A stretch of 44,942 bases of DNA, taken from the NCBI GenBank assembly GCA_050011095.1, contig JBEKJU010000002.1:1-44942 (forward strand), given 5' to 3'. Positions 14,656 through 23,042 of this stretch are shown piece after piece (the first letter of the stretch is position 1; every line of letters begins with the position of its first letter). A model generated the notes under the pieces. That model was not told where the DNA came from. It made no database searches and was given only the letters and a program-made list of their open reading frames with translations. This DNA is from JBEKJU01 sp050011095. Its GTDB lineage: Bacteria; Desulfobacterota; Syntrophorhabdia; Syntrophorhabdales; WCHB1-27. Made by a program: the position numbers and the translations under genes.

Positions 14656-16032
14656 ATGGGCAAGAACCCGGTGCTTATTACCGATCTAACCTTGAGAGAC
14701 GGTCATCAATCCCTCTTTGCGACGAGGATGACCACGGCCGATATGCTCCCCATCGCGGAGAAACTGGACGACATCGGTTTCTATTCGATGGAGGTATGGG
14801 GCGGGGCGACCTTCGACGTCACGACGCGGTTCCTCAATGAAGACCCCTGGGAGAGGGTTCGCATCCTGAAGCGGAAGATGCCGAAGACGAAGTTCCAGAT
14901 GCTCCTTCGCGGTCAGAACCTCGTCGGGTACCGCCAGTATGCGGACGATGTGGTGGAGGCCTTCGTCGAGAAGGCCGCCGAGGTGGGCATCGACATTTTC
15001 CGCATTTTCGATGCCGTGAATGACGAGCGGAATTTCATTACCGCCTATAAGGCGGTCAAGAAGGCAGGGAAACACATCCAGGGAACCCTCTCCTACGCGT
15101 TGACTCAAAGACGAATGGGGGGGCCGATCTTCAACCTCGACTATTACGTGACGAGGGCCAAAAAGCTGGAGGAGATGGGGGCCGATTCCTTTGCCATCAA
15201 GGATATGGCGGGCATCATCTCCCCCTACGACGCCTACGAGCTTATTTCCGCCCTCAAGAAGACGCTGAGCATTCCAGTCCATCTCCACACGCATTATACG
15301 AGCGGCATGGCGTCCATGGCGTGTCTCAAGGCGATAGAGGCGGGAGCCGACGGGATCGACACCTGTGTCGCGCCCTTCGCCATGAGAAGTTCCCATCCGG
15401 CGGTCGAGCCCTTCATCGTGACCCTCTCCGGGACCGACCGGGACACCGGCCTCGACCTCACCAAGTTTCCCGAGATCAACGAGTATCTGGAAAGCATCAT
15501 AGAAAAGTACCTGCAGTTCTCCGACACGACGAAATTCTCGGTCATCGACATCGGCGTGCTCATGCACCAGATACCGGGCGGCATGATCAGCAACCTCGTG
15601 AGCCAGTTGAAACAGGCAAAGGCCGTTCACCGCATCAATGAGGTTTATGAAGAGATACCCAGGACGCGGGCGGAAATGGGCTACCCGCCGCTCGTCACGC
15701 CCACGAGCCAGATCGTGGGGGTCCAGGCGGTGATGAACGTCCTTATGGGCAGGTACAAGGTAATCACGAAAGAGGTGAAGGACTACTTCTACGGCCTCTA
15801 CGGCCGTCCTTCGGCACCGGTCGATGAGGAGATCAGAAAGAAGGCGCTGAAAGGCTATCCCAGGGGGGAGACACCCATGGACGGCCGGCCGGGCGACGTG
15901 ATCGAGCCCGAGCTGCCCAAGGCCCGGGAGGCCCTGAAGGGCATATCGGACAAGATGGAGGATATATTGATCTATGCCCTCTATCCGATGACGGGATTGG
16001 AGTTTCTCAAGAAAAAGTATAACGTTGCCTAG
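14656..16032 (+). CDS. Biotin-dependent carboxyltransferase subunit (PycB / OadA / transcarboxylase 5S type, no biotin domain)
   Basis: The carboxyltransferase domain of the pyruvate carboxylase family, 458 aa. It moves carboxyl groups between carboxybiotin and pyruvate/oxaloacetate. Motifs are ITDLTLRDGHQSLFATRM, MEVWGGATFDV, LRGQNLVGYR, IFRIFDAVND, the carboxylated lysine in SFAIKDMAG (about residue 182) and metal ligands in PVHLHTHYTSGMAS. The C-terminal PYC-OADA domain is present, with PPLVTPTSQIVGVQAV. It ends at TGLEFLKKKYNVA without a biotinyl domain (no AMKM motif), so a separate biotin carrier and carboxylase must exist elsewhere. Start ATG 14656 is preceded by AAAGGAGAGG. Whether it works as PycB, OadA or 5S subunit cannot be settled here. 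Confidence 0.88.
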   Translation: MGKNPVLITDLTLRDGHQSLFATRMTTADMLPIAEKLDDIGFYSMEVWGGATFDVTTRFLNEDPWERVRILKRKMPKTKFQMLLRGQNLVGYRQYADDVVEAFVEKAAEVGIDIFRIFDAVNDERNFITAYKAVKKAGKHIQGTLSYALTQRRMGGPIFNLDYYVTRAKKLEEMGADSFAIKDMAGIISPYDAYELISALKKTLSIPVHLHTHYTSGMASMACLKAIEAGADGIDTCVAPFAMRSSHPAVEPFIVTLSGTDRDTGLDLTKFPEINEYLESIIEKYLQFSDTTKFSVIDIGVLMHQIPGGMISNLVSQLKQAKAVHRINEVYEEIPRTRAEMGYPPLVTPTSQIVGVQAVMNVLMGRYKVITKEVKDYFYGLYGRPSAPVDEEIRKKALKGYPRGETPMDGRPGDVIEPELPKAREALKGISDKMEDILIYALYPMTGLEFLKKKYNVA

Positions 16033-16043
16033 GCGGACCGCTG

Positions 16044-16080
16044 GCGGGCCGGGCTGAATCGGACGATTTGCCCGGCCCGC
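16044..16080 (+). terminator. Strong GC hairpin after the carboxyltransferase gene
   Basis: GCGGGCCGGGC (16044-16054) pairs perfectly with GCCCGGCCCGC (16070-16080) across a 15-base loop, starting 11 bases after the stop codon. No U-run follows, so it may be a weak terminator or an mRNA 3'-end stabiliser. Confidence 0.5.
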
Positions 16081-16112
16081 GCGCTTCGCGAAAAAAATTC
16101 GCGTCCTTCTGT

Positions 16113-16170
16113 TTGTCACCCCTCCATGTCATCCGTCCATGTCATATCCGGTTGTCACCCCTCCATGTCA
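16113..16170. repeat. 19 bp direct repeat pair
   Basis: TTGTCACCCCTCCATGTCA occurs exactly at 16113-16131 and 16152-16170. Between them is a degenerate third part (CCGTCCATGTCAT). TGTCA half-sites recur at regular spacing. Possibly regulator sites or remnants of a tandem repeat. Confidence 0.6.
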
Positions 16171-16214
16171 CTTTGACGGGCTCCCGCCAATGGAATAAAC
16201 TCTTCCCATGAAGC

Positions 16215-16269
16215 GGACGATTGCGAAAGTCCCCTTGAAAAGTGTGAAAAATCGTCCACTTTCGTCCAC
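16215..16269. repeat. Cluster of inverted and direct repeats upstream of the HTH gene
   Basis: GGACGATT (16215-16222) is inverted as AATCGTCC (16250-16257). TCGTCCAC is repeated directly at 16253-16260 and 16262-16269. These could be binding sites for the HTH protein encoded about 100 bases downstream; that is inference only. Confidence 0.35.
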
Positions 16270-16368
16270 CCCCCGTCTCCCCGGGCGAGGCGCGGGCAGG
16301 GAACGGCCCGGTCCTCCTCGCGCCTCCCGGTGCGCGAAGGGCGGCACAAAATACGGCGGAGGCGCATC

Positions 16369-16800
16369 ATGGCAAACGATCTCGAAGAGAAAACGGAGGG
16401 AAATACGAGCTCACCCGCCCACTCCCTCACGCCCAGGCAGGAACGGGCGATCCTCGCCGTTCTTGAGAGCCGCACCATAGAAGAGGCGTGCAGAAAGGCC
16501 GGCATTACCAAGTCGCTCTACTACAGGTGGCTCAGGGAACGGCCCGTTTTTGCCGCGGCGCTCAAGAGCCGCCAGGAGGCTGTCAGCAACGAGGCCCTTG
16601 AGCGCCTCCAGGGAAGCGTCGCGGCCGCGGTCGATGTGCTCGTTCGCCTTCTCGACTCGGACAGGGAGTCCATACGCCGCTCCGTGGCGAATGACGTCAT
16701 CTCCCGCTTTCTGAAGACGAGGGAGCTTGGGGAGCTTGAGGAGCGGCTGACGAACCTCGAGCGTCTCATCGCGCAAGGAAACCACGGGACAGGGGGATAG
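16369..16800 (+). CDS. Small helix-turn-helix protein (phBC6A51-like)
   Basis: A 143-residue protein. Residues about 20-55 form a homeodomain-like HTH, seen in LTPRQERAILAVLESRTIEE and KAGITKSLYYRWLRE, the type found in phBC6A51-like proteins and small terminase or transposase-associated proteins. The rest is predicted helical (EALERLQGSVAAAVDVLVRL, then RRSVANDVISRFL) and ends in a short coiled coil (ELEERLTNLERLIAQ). It likely binds DNA as an oligomer. I chose ATG 16369; an in-frame start 39 bases upstream has a poor context. A 65-residue gene follows three bases later and is surely cotranscribed. No phage or transposase genes are adjacent, so this may be a domesticated or lineage-specific pair. 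Confidence 0.7.
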   Translation: MANDLEEKTEGNTSSPAHSLTPRQERAILAVLESRTIEEACRKAGITKSLYYRWLRERPVFAAALKSRQEAVSNEALERLQGSVAAAVDVLVRLLDSDRESIRRSVANDVISRFLKTRELGELEERLTNLERLIAQGNHGTGG

Positions 16801-16802
16801 GC

Positions 16803-17000
16803 ATGGATGTCAAAGACAGGATAAGGAGACTCGAAAAGCACTGCGCCCGTCAGGCCGGGGAGGTGATCATCAGGATAAGCCGGTTTTCTACCCCCGCATC
16901 ACAGGTTCCCCCTGCGGACGAACAGATTGCCAGGCAAAGGGCAGAGGGAAAGAAACAGATCATCGTGCTCGTGCGGCACGATGATCCCCCAGTCACTTGA
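16803..17000 (+). CDS. Small hypothetical protein paired with the HTH gene
   Basis: A 65-residue product with an N-terminal amphipathic helix (DVKDRIRRLEKHC), the strand-like segment EVIIRISRF, a Gln/Arg-rich linker, and an ending KQIIVLVRHDDPPVT. It starts two bases after the HTH gene's stop and overlaps the convergent yihY by eight bases at its 3' end. The tight spacing suggests cotranslation with the HTH protein. No family is recognised. Confidence 0.55.
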   Translation: MDVKDRIRRLEKHCARQAGEVIIRISRFSTPASQVPPADEQIARQRAEGKKQIIVLVRHDDPPVT

Positions 17001-17868
17001 AAAAAGAGCACCCCTTCCCTGTCGGTTCCTCGGTCCGTGGTTCGAGTTCCGCAATGACCTGAGCGCCCAAAAGCAGAATCACCGCCACGGCCTCGGTGGT
17101 GAGGAGGGCCACCACGGCGGTGGCGAAGGAGCCGTAGATCAGGTTAACCATGGACAGGTTCGAGTAATACCAGACGAGGACGCGGCGGGTCATCTCCCAG
17201 AGGAGCGTCGCGGCCGCCCCCCCGGCCAGGGCGTCGCGGAACCTGATGCGCGCCGTGGGCATGACGAGATATATGGAGGCGAGCAGAAAGACCTCGCTCA
17301 TCACCCCTACCGTATAGACGATGACGCGCGACGTGGTCTTGAAGCTCAAGGTCCACCCGAGGATCATCAACTGCCTCTTTTCGAGTATCTCGAGCGCCCC
17401 GGTAACGGATGAAACAAGCACGATGCCGAGGCCGATCGCGAGCATGTATACATAGGGAATGACGGCGGAAATGAGAAAGTGGCGTCGTTGCGTCTGGGCG
17501 CGGTGAAAGAAGATGACCGACATGGCGTCCTCGAGCACCGTAAAGGCCATGGAGCTGAAAAACAGCATGACAAGGAATCCTATGACGCCGACCGCCTGGC
17601 GGTGCACGAGAAAGACCTGAATCTGCTGGGTTAAGGCCGCCGCATATCCGGGGATCACCATCTCGACGTAGGTCGAAAGGGTGTGAAAAAGCCGTTCCTC
17701 GCTAATGAAGTGGGAGAGCCCGATGAGAATGAGGATCGACATCGGAACAGTCGACAGCAGGGTGTAATAGGCGACGGCGCCGGACAGCAGGAGACCCCGG
17801 TTGCGTTTGAAGCCCCGCACCACCCGTGCGAGGAAGCCAAAGAGCAGGCCTGGCAGCAGCTTCCACAT
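16993..17868 (-). CDS. YihY/BrkB family inner-membrane protein
   Basis: A 291-residue polytopic membrane protein of the YihY/virulence factor BrkB family (formerly and doubtfully called RNase BN). Hallmarks are the N-terminal LLLSGAVAYYTLLSTVPMSI, FFSSMAFTVLEDAMSVIF, and later AGGAAATLLWEMTRRVLVWYYS with LIYGSFATAVVALLTTEAVAVILLLGA. About six hydrophobic segments are visible. The family function is unresolved; transport or membrane integrity roles have been suggested. I chose ATG 17868 because GGAAGGGA lies about seven bases upstream. A GTG 18 bases further upstream has no ribosome site. It ends overlapping the small plus-strand gene. Confidence 0.87.
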   Translation of the reverse strand: MWKLLPGLLFGFLARVVRGFKRNRGLLLSGAVAYYTLLSTVPMSILILIGLSHFISEERLFHTLSTYVEMVIPGYAAALTQQIQVFLVHRQAVGVIGFLVMLFFSSMAFTVLEDAMSVIFFHRAQTQRRHFLISAVIPYVYMLAIGLGIVLVSSVTGALEILEKRQLMILGWTLSFKTTSRVIVYTVGVMSEVFLLASIYLVMPTARIRFRDALAGGAAATLLWEMTRRVLVWYYSNLSMVNLIYGSFATAVVALLTTEAVAVILLLGAQVIAELEPRTEEPTGKGCSFFK

Positions 17869-18003
17869 TCCGGTGTCCCTTCCCACGTTATTTTACCCCG
17901 AAACGCATTTCCCCACGCAACAATATATTCCGCGCGATCTTCGGGTAACCGCACAAGAGCGAAGAGAGACGACATCCGCCCGCCCCTCCCTCCTTCATGC
18001 CTT

Positions 18004-21000
18004 CTATTTCCGGATCGTCTGCACGGCGCGACCATCGCCTTCCACGTCCACGCCCTGAAGCCTTATGGAAATCGTCTTTGAGACCCCCGCCTCCTCCGTG
18101 GTGATGCCGTACAGGGTGTTCGAGAACTCCATGGTGAGCCTGTTATGGGTGATGATGATGATCTGCGTCCTTCGGCTGATGGTTTTTACTATTTCAAGGA
18201 GGGCGACCAGGTTCGCGTCGTCGAGGGGCGCATCTATCTCGTCCATCAGGGTGAAGGGGGACGGCTTCGTGTTCATGAGAGAAAGAAGGAAAGAGAGCGA
18301 TATGAGCGCCTTTTCACCGCCCGAGAGAAGCTCGATGCGGGTCACCTTCTTTCCCGGCGGCTGCACGTAGAGGTCTATGCCGTTCGTCTCGCGGTTAAGC
18401 ATGAGCGCCCCCTGACCCCCCTTGAAAAGGGTATGGGTGAAACCTTTGAACGCCTCGTTGACGCGCTCGAAGGTTTCGAGAAAAAGCTCCCGCGACACAG
18501 AGTCGATCTTCGTGATGGTTTTCCTGAGCGATTCCATGGCCGTCGTCAGATCGGCCTTCTGCTTTTCCAGGAATTCGAGCCGTTCTTTCAACTCGGCGCT
18601 CTCCTTCCAGGCCCTGAAGTTTACATCGCCCAGGGCGGCAAGCCCTTCGAGGATCGTCTCCCGCTCGGCCTCGTCCGTGATAACGGGACCCGGCCCCTGC
18701 ACCGGTTCTTCCACGCCATACTCCTCACGGAGCTTTTTCCGTATGGCGTCTCTCTTTTCCTGGAGCACGAGCCTCTCCCTTTCGACGCCCTCCTTCTTCA
18801 CCCTGATCCTGGCGCCCTCGTCGCCCAGGGCCTGGATCTCCTCCTCCAGGGCCGCCTTTTCCGCGTGCGTCCCGCCAAGACGCGCCTTCATCTCTTCATA
18901 CCGCGTGACTGCCCTCGCGCAGTCCTCCTGAAGGACCCTGTAGCCCGCCTCGAGTTGGCCGGCCTTGCGCACCGCCTCCTGGAGGCCCTGCTCGACCTCG
19001 GCCACCTTGCGCTGTCGGGCGCCTTTCTCGTTCCGAAGGGCGCCGACCGCCGATTTCTTTCGCCCTGCCTCCTCCTCGTTTTTCTTAAGCTGGTTTCTGC
19101 CCCTTTCGATGGCGATGGACATCCGGTGGAACGCCGCGTCCGCGCGGCCCTCACCCCCCTTCGCCTCTTCGAGTCCCTTTTTCAGATCGGCGAGAAGGCG
19201 CTCGATCCTGTCCTTCTCCTTCTCCCACCTCTCCTTCTCCCGGATCTCCTCGGCCGGGACCGCGCCGATGTCGCCGCCCGGGCCCGCCTCCGATTCCGAC
19301 GCCCTCTCCTTGAGCCTCTCCCGCGTGGTCCTGATCTCCGCCTCGTTGTTGATGATCTCCCGTTCCGCCGCGACCATGCCCAATTCGTGCGACCGCCTTT
19401 TCTCCTGCACCGCCTGCCGCCTCTTTTCGAAGTCCTTCTGGGAGAGGAGCAACTCGCCGAGTTCCGAGGATTTTACCCTCAGGTGCTCCCCGATCCGGGC
19501 AAGCTCGGATTCAAGTCTCGTCTTCTCCCGGAATTCCCTGATTGACAGCGCGCCCCTGTCCTCGGCCCTCCGGACAAAGCCCCTCGAATCGACGATGACG
19601 TTTCCCGAAAGAAAGAGACCCTCCTCCCCTTCCCCGATTCTCCGGAAGGCCTCGGCCAGGCCGTCCACCCTGGTGAGCCTCACGTCCACCTCCCCTCCGT
19701 CGAGGCCGAGGATGCCCCGCTTCGGGAAGAATACGAAGTTCTCCTTGTATTCCTTCGCGATAATGGCGAGGTTGTAGGGGTCCTCTTCCGTCAGGACGCG
19801 GTATTCCATTTCCCTGGGGAAAAACCTCTCCATGACGTGCTCGGTTTCTTTCGAGCACCTGAGGATATCGATGAGTTGCTTATACGGGCTCGGCGCCCTC
19901 TTCGGGGCCTCGGCGTAGCTCTTCATCTGCCTGAAGACCTCCTCCTTTCCCCTTTTGACGCCCTTCAACCCCTCTATCTCGTTCCGGACCCGGCCGGCCT
20001 CCCTTGCAAGCCCTTCGTATCGGTCAACGATTGCCTTTTCCTCATCCTCGACGCGGGCCTTCTCGGCCAGCTCGTCCTCCATGCGCTCCCGGAGGGACGA
20101 CACCTTTTCTTCCAGGAGGCGGAGCTTGTCCGAAAGCAGCCTTTCTTCCTCGATCCTCCTCTGGCGCCGCGCCTGGCGCTCCTTCAGCATCCGTTCCCTT
20201 TCGAGGATACCGTTTCTCACCTCCGTGAGCCTCGTCATGGCGCCGAAGAGGTGGTCCCTCTCCTCCTCGACCGCTCCCTCCAGGGCCTCCCGGGCCGATC
20301 TCTGCTCCTTTCTTTGGGCCTCCATCTCCCCGGCCTCCTGCTCGGTCTTGGCCAGGGCGGCCGACTCGACCCCGATCGACCTCGTCAGCTCGCTAACCTC
20401 CGCGCTGTAGAGGCTGATCTTCCTGTCGAGACCGTCGATCTCCCCGCGCAGGTCGCCCGCTGCCTTCTGAAGGCGCCTCCTCTCCTCATCGAGGTAGGTG
20501 AGTTCGAGGAGCCTGCTCTCCATGTCCTTTTCCTTGCCCTTGATATCGACTTCCATCTGCCGCGTCACCGAGTCGATGAGGCCGATCTCCTCCCCTTTTG
20601 ACCGCGCGCTGTCCACGAGGGCGTGCCTTTTCGCCTCGTTCGCCTCGATCTCCCCGGCGAGGGCCTCCTCCCTCTCTTCGAGCCTCGCGGCCTTCTTCGC
20701 GAGTCTTCCGTGACCATCCACGAGGAAGGCGATATCGAACTCCCGGAGCCTCTTCCTGAGATCGTTGTACACCTGGAGCCTCGCGGACTCTTCCTCGGCC
20801 CTCTCGTGATTCCTGGCCACCTCCCCGTACATGTCCTCGACCCGTTCGAGGTTTGCCTTCACCTCTTCCATGCGGAAAAAGGCATCTTTCTTCTTTTCTT
20901 CGAACCTCGTGATACCGCTCGTCTCCTCGACGGCGATCCTCCGTTCGTGGGGCTTCATCTGGGTGAAATACTCGATGTTGCCCTGCTCGATGATGGCGTA

Positions 21001-21390
21001 GGAGTGGAGACCGATGCCCGTGCCGAGAAGAAAATCCTGTATATCCTTGAGGCGCACCACGTCGCCGTTGATATAGTACTCGTTCGTCCCGTCGCGGTAA
21101 ATTCGCCTCCTTATGGCGTACTCCCTCTCCTCGTTCATGAGTCCCAGGGTGACCTCCGCCATATTCACCTGTTTTTTGGCGCTGCTGCCGTGGAAGATGA
21201 CGTCGCCCATCTCCTTCACCCGGAGCGATTTCGTGCCCCGCTCTCCCAGGACCCAGGTGATGGCGTCGACGATATTGCTCTTGCCGCAGCCGTTCGGGCC
21301 CACGATGCAGGTAACGCCATCGTCGAATCGGAGGGTGGTCCGGTTGAGGAAGGACTTGAAACCCAGAAGTTCGAGGGTAGTCAGCTTCAT
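18004..21390 (-). CDS. smc: Chromosome segregation protein SMC
   Basis: A 1128-residue SMC ATPase that compacts and segregates chromosomes. The N-terminal head has TTLELLGFKSFLNRTTL and Walker A GPNGCGKSN (residues 31-39), plus the Q-loop region YEYYINGDVVRL-like NEYYINGDVVRLKDIQDF. Two long Glu/Arg/Lys-rich coiled coils flank a hinge at about residues 500-640. The C-terminal head has signature LSGGEKALISLSFLLSL, Walker B FTLMDEIDAPLDDAN and the ITHNRLTMEFSN switch. The start overlaps the gltX stop by four bases (ATGA), so smc is coupled to gltX. ScpA and ScpB are not nearby. The hinge looks divergent from well-studied SMCs. Confidence 0.96.
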   Translation of the reverse strand: MKLTTLELLGFKSFLNRTTLRFDDGVTCIVGPNGCGKSNIVDAITWVLGERGTKSLRVKEMGDVIFHGSSAKKQVNMAEVTLGLMNEEREYAIRRRIYRDGTNEYYINGDVVRLKDIQDFLLGTGIGLHSYAIIEQGNIEYFTQMKPHERRIAVEETSGITRFEEKKKDAFFRMEEVKANLERVEDMYGEVARNHERAEEESARLQVYNDLRKRLREFDIAFLVDGHGRLAKKAARLEEREEALAGEIEANEAKRHALVDSARSKGEEIGLIDSVTRQMEVDIKGKEKDMESRLLELTYLDEERRRLQKAAGDLRGEIDGLDRKISLYSAEVSELTRSIGVESAALAKTEQEAGEMEAQRKEQRSAREALEGAVEEERDHLFGAMTRLTEVRNGILERERMLKERQARRQRRIEEERLLSDKLRLLEEKVSSLRERMEDELAEKARVEDEEKAIVDRYEGLAREAGRVRNEIEGLKGVKRGKEEVFRQMKSYAEAPKRAPSPYKQLIDILRCSKETEHVMERFFPREMEYRVLTEEDPYNLAIIAKEYKENFVFFPKRGILGLDGGEVDVRLTRVDGLAEAFRRIGEGEEGLFLSGNVIVDSRGFVRRAEDRGALSIREFREKTRLESELARIGEHLRVKSSELGELLLSQKDFEKRRQAVQEKRRSHELGMVAAEREIINNEAEIRTTRERLKERASESEAGPGGDIGAVPAEEIREKERWEKEKDRIERLLADLKKGLEEAKGGEGRADAAFHRMSIAIERGRNQLKKNEEEAGRKKSAVGALRNEKGARQRKVAEVEQGLQEAVRKAGQLEAGYRVLQEDCARAVTRYEEMKARLGGTHAEKAALEEEIQALGDEGARIRVKKEGVERERLVLQEKRDAIRKKLREEYGVEEPVQGPGPVITDEAERETILEGLAALGDVNFRAWKESAELKERLEFLEKQKADLTTAMESLRKTITKIDSVSRELFLETFERVNEAFKGFTHTLFKGGQGALMLNRETNGIDLYVQPPGKKVTRIELLSGGEKALISLSFLLSLMNTKPSPFTLMDEIDAPLDDANLVALLEIVKTISRRTQIIIITHNRLTMEFSNTLYGITTEEAGVSKTISIRLQGVDVEGDGRAVQTIRK

Positions 21391-22778
21391 GTGATTGAAT
21401 GGAGGGCTCTCGTGATCCGCTTATGCACGGTCTGTCTCCCGAGGATCTCGATCACCTCGAAGATCCCGGGGGTTACTTCCCTGCCCGACAGGGCTACCCT
21501 GATGGGCTGCACGACCTCGACGACCTTCTTGCCGAGGTCCTTCGCGATGGCCTCGATGAGGACCCTCTGCTCTGCCTCGGCCAGGCTTGGAAGGCGCGCA
21601 AAATCGAGGAGGAAGCGTTCGAGGACGGGCCTCGACGCGCCTGTCAGATGCCTGAGCCTGGCCCGGTCCTCATACTCGATCTCCTCCCTGAAGAAGAATT
21701 CCGCCATCTGCGCCATTTCCTTCAGGGTTTTTGCCCGCTCCCTCAGAATAAGGACGATCTTCACGAGCATTGCCCTGTCCGTCAAGCCATGCCCGATCTT
21801 TTGAAGGAAAGGGGCGAGCCTTTCGGCGATCTCTTCCGCGGGGATCGTCTTCATGTAATGGCTGTTGAGCCACAGGAGCTTGTCCATGTCGAAAATCGCG
21901 GGTGACCTCCCCACATTCGAGATGTCGAACTTTGAGACGAGGTCGCCTTTCGAAAAGATCTCCTCATCGCCGTGCGCCCATCCGAGCCTGGCGAGATAGT
22001 TCATGAGCGCCTCGGCGAGGAAGCCGTCTTCCCGGTATTCGAGGAGGGAGGCCGCCCCGTGCCGCTTGCTCAGCCTCGCCCTGTCCCTGCCGTGGATCAA
22101 CGGGACATGACCGAACCGGGGGACATCGAAGCCGAGCGCCTCGTACATGAGGATCTGGCGCGGCGTGTTGTTGATGTGGTCGTCTCCCCTTATGACGTGG
22201 GTGAGACCCATAAGGGCGTCATCGACGACGACCGTGAAGTTATAGGTAGGCGTGTCGTCGCTCCGGAAAATAATGAGGTCGTCCAGTTCTTCCACCTGGA
22301 AGGCGATCCGCCCCCTCACCATGTCGTCGAAGGTGACGGTGCCGGACAGGGGTGTCTTGAAGCGGATCACGAAGGGCCTGTCAGGGTAGTCCGTCCCGCA
22401 GTCCCGGCACGTCCTGTCATAGGACGGTTTTCGCCCTTCCGCGAGGGCCTTCTTCCTCTTCTCCTCGAGGACCTCGGCCGCGCAGTAGCACCTGTAGGCG
22501 AGACCTTTATCAAGGAGGCGGTAGGCGTTTTCCCTGTAAAGCCCCATTCTCGCGCTCTGAAAATGGACGGGACCGTCGTGGGTGATGCCGAGCCAGGCGA
22601 GACCGTCGAGGATGTCCTTTGTATACGCATCCTTGGACCGTTCCCTGTCCGTATCCTCGATCCTCAGTATGAATGTGCCGCCGTGATGCCGGGCGAAGAG
22701 CCAGTTAAAGAGGGCGGTGCGCGCCCCGCCGATGTGCAGGTTCCCGGTCGGGCTTGGTGCAAATCGTGTCTTGATCAT
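21387..22778 (-). CDS. gltX: Glutamyl-tRNA synthetase (copy 1)
   Basis: A class I aminoacyl-tRNA synthetase charging tRNA-Glu, 463 aa. It has RFAPSPTGNLHIGGARTALF with a HIGH-type motif, ILRIEDTDRERS, a zinc-site-like CYC...TCRDC segment (about residues 98-128), DDTPTYNFTVVVDDALMGLTHVIRGDDH and the KMSKS-equivalent RLSKRHG. It is preceded by a clear promoter and is the first gene of a gltX-smc unit. A second GluRS gene lies 3 kb away on the other strand. Confidence 0.95.
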   Translation of the reverse strand: MIKTRFAPSPTGNLHIGGARTALFNWLFARHHGGTFILRIEDTDRERSKDAYTKDILDGLAWLGITHDGPVHFQSARMGLYRENAYRLLDKGLAYRCYCAAEVLEEKRKKALAEGRKPSYDRTCRDCGTDYPDRPFVIRFKTPLSGTVTFDDMVRGRIAFQVEELDDLIIFRSDDTPTYNFTVVVDDALMGLTHVIRGDDHINNTPRQILMYEALGFDVPRFGHVPLIHGRDRARLSKRHGAASLLEYREDGFLAEALMNYLARLGWAHGDEEIFSKGDLVSKFDISNVGRSPAIFDMDKLLWLNSHYMKTIPAEEIAERLAPFLQKIGHGLTDRAMLVKIVLILRERAKTLKEMAQMAEFFFREEIEYEDRARLRHLTGASRPVLERFLLDFARLPSLAEAEQRVLIEAIAKDLGKKVVEVVQPIRVALSGREVTPGIFEVIEILGRQTVHKRITRALHSIT

Positions 22779-22805
22779 GGGGTGCTTTACTCCGGAGTTT
22801 TTGTG

Positions 22806-22834
22806 ATTATAAGAAATATTGGTCGATTCATCAA
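22806..22834 (-). promoter_or_regulatory. Promoter of gltX-smc
   Basis: On the minus strand, -35 TTGATG (22829-22834), 17-base spacer, perfect -10 TATAAT (22806-22811). Transcription would start near 22799, about 20 bases before the gltX ATG. Confidence 0.7.
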
Positions 22835-22975
22835 TCTATATTTTCCCCCTCGCGAAAGATCGGCACAAGGGGCCCCAGGCGTATCGGCGGGGAGGGATTG
22901 CCTTTTTTGAAGAACGGTATGTATCAGCGGAACCGGCCGGGCCTGAATGGAAACAGGTGTGATGACCGCCGGTTA

Positions 22976-23004
22976 TTGAATTTCTTTCTCCAAACTGGTA
23001 TACT
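22976..23004 (+). promoter_or_regulatory. Promoter of carD
   Basis: -35 TTGAAT (22976-22981), 17-base spacer, -10 TATACT (22999-23004). The leader contains a small hairpin ACGGG-ACTAG-CCCGT just before the ribosome site. Confidence 0.7.
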
Positions 23005-23042
23005 GTTAAGCGATACGGGACTAGCCCGTGATTGGAGGTGAA

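Noticed and set aside
14686..16119. 477-residue open frame opposite the carboxyltransferase gene
   Set aside because: Antisense shadow; His/Arg/Val-rich composition and no homology seen.
16208..16480. 90-residue plus-strand frame before the HTH gene
   Set aside because: Arg/Pro-rich, no ribosome site, and overlaps the HTH gene in another frame.
18145..19545. 466-residue open frame opposite smc
   Set aside because: Antisense shadow of the SMC coiled coil; Leu/Arg-rich with no recognisable domain.
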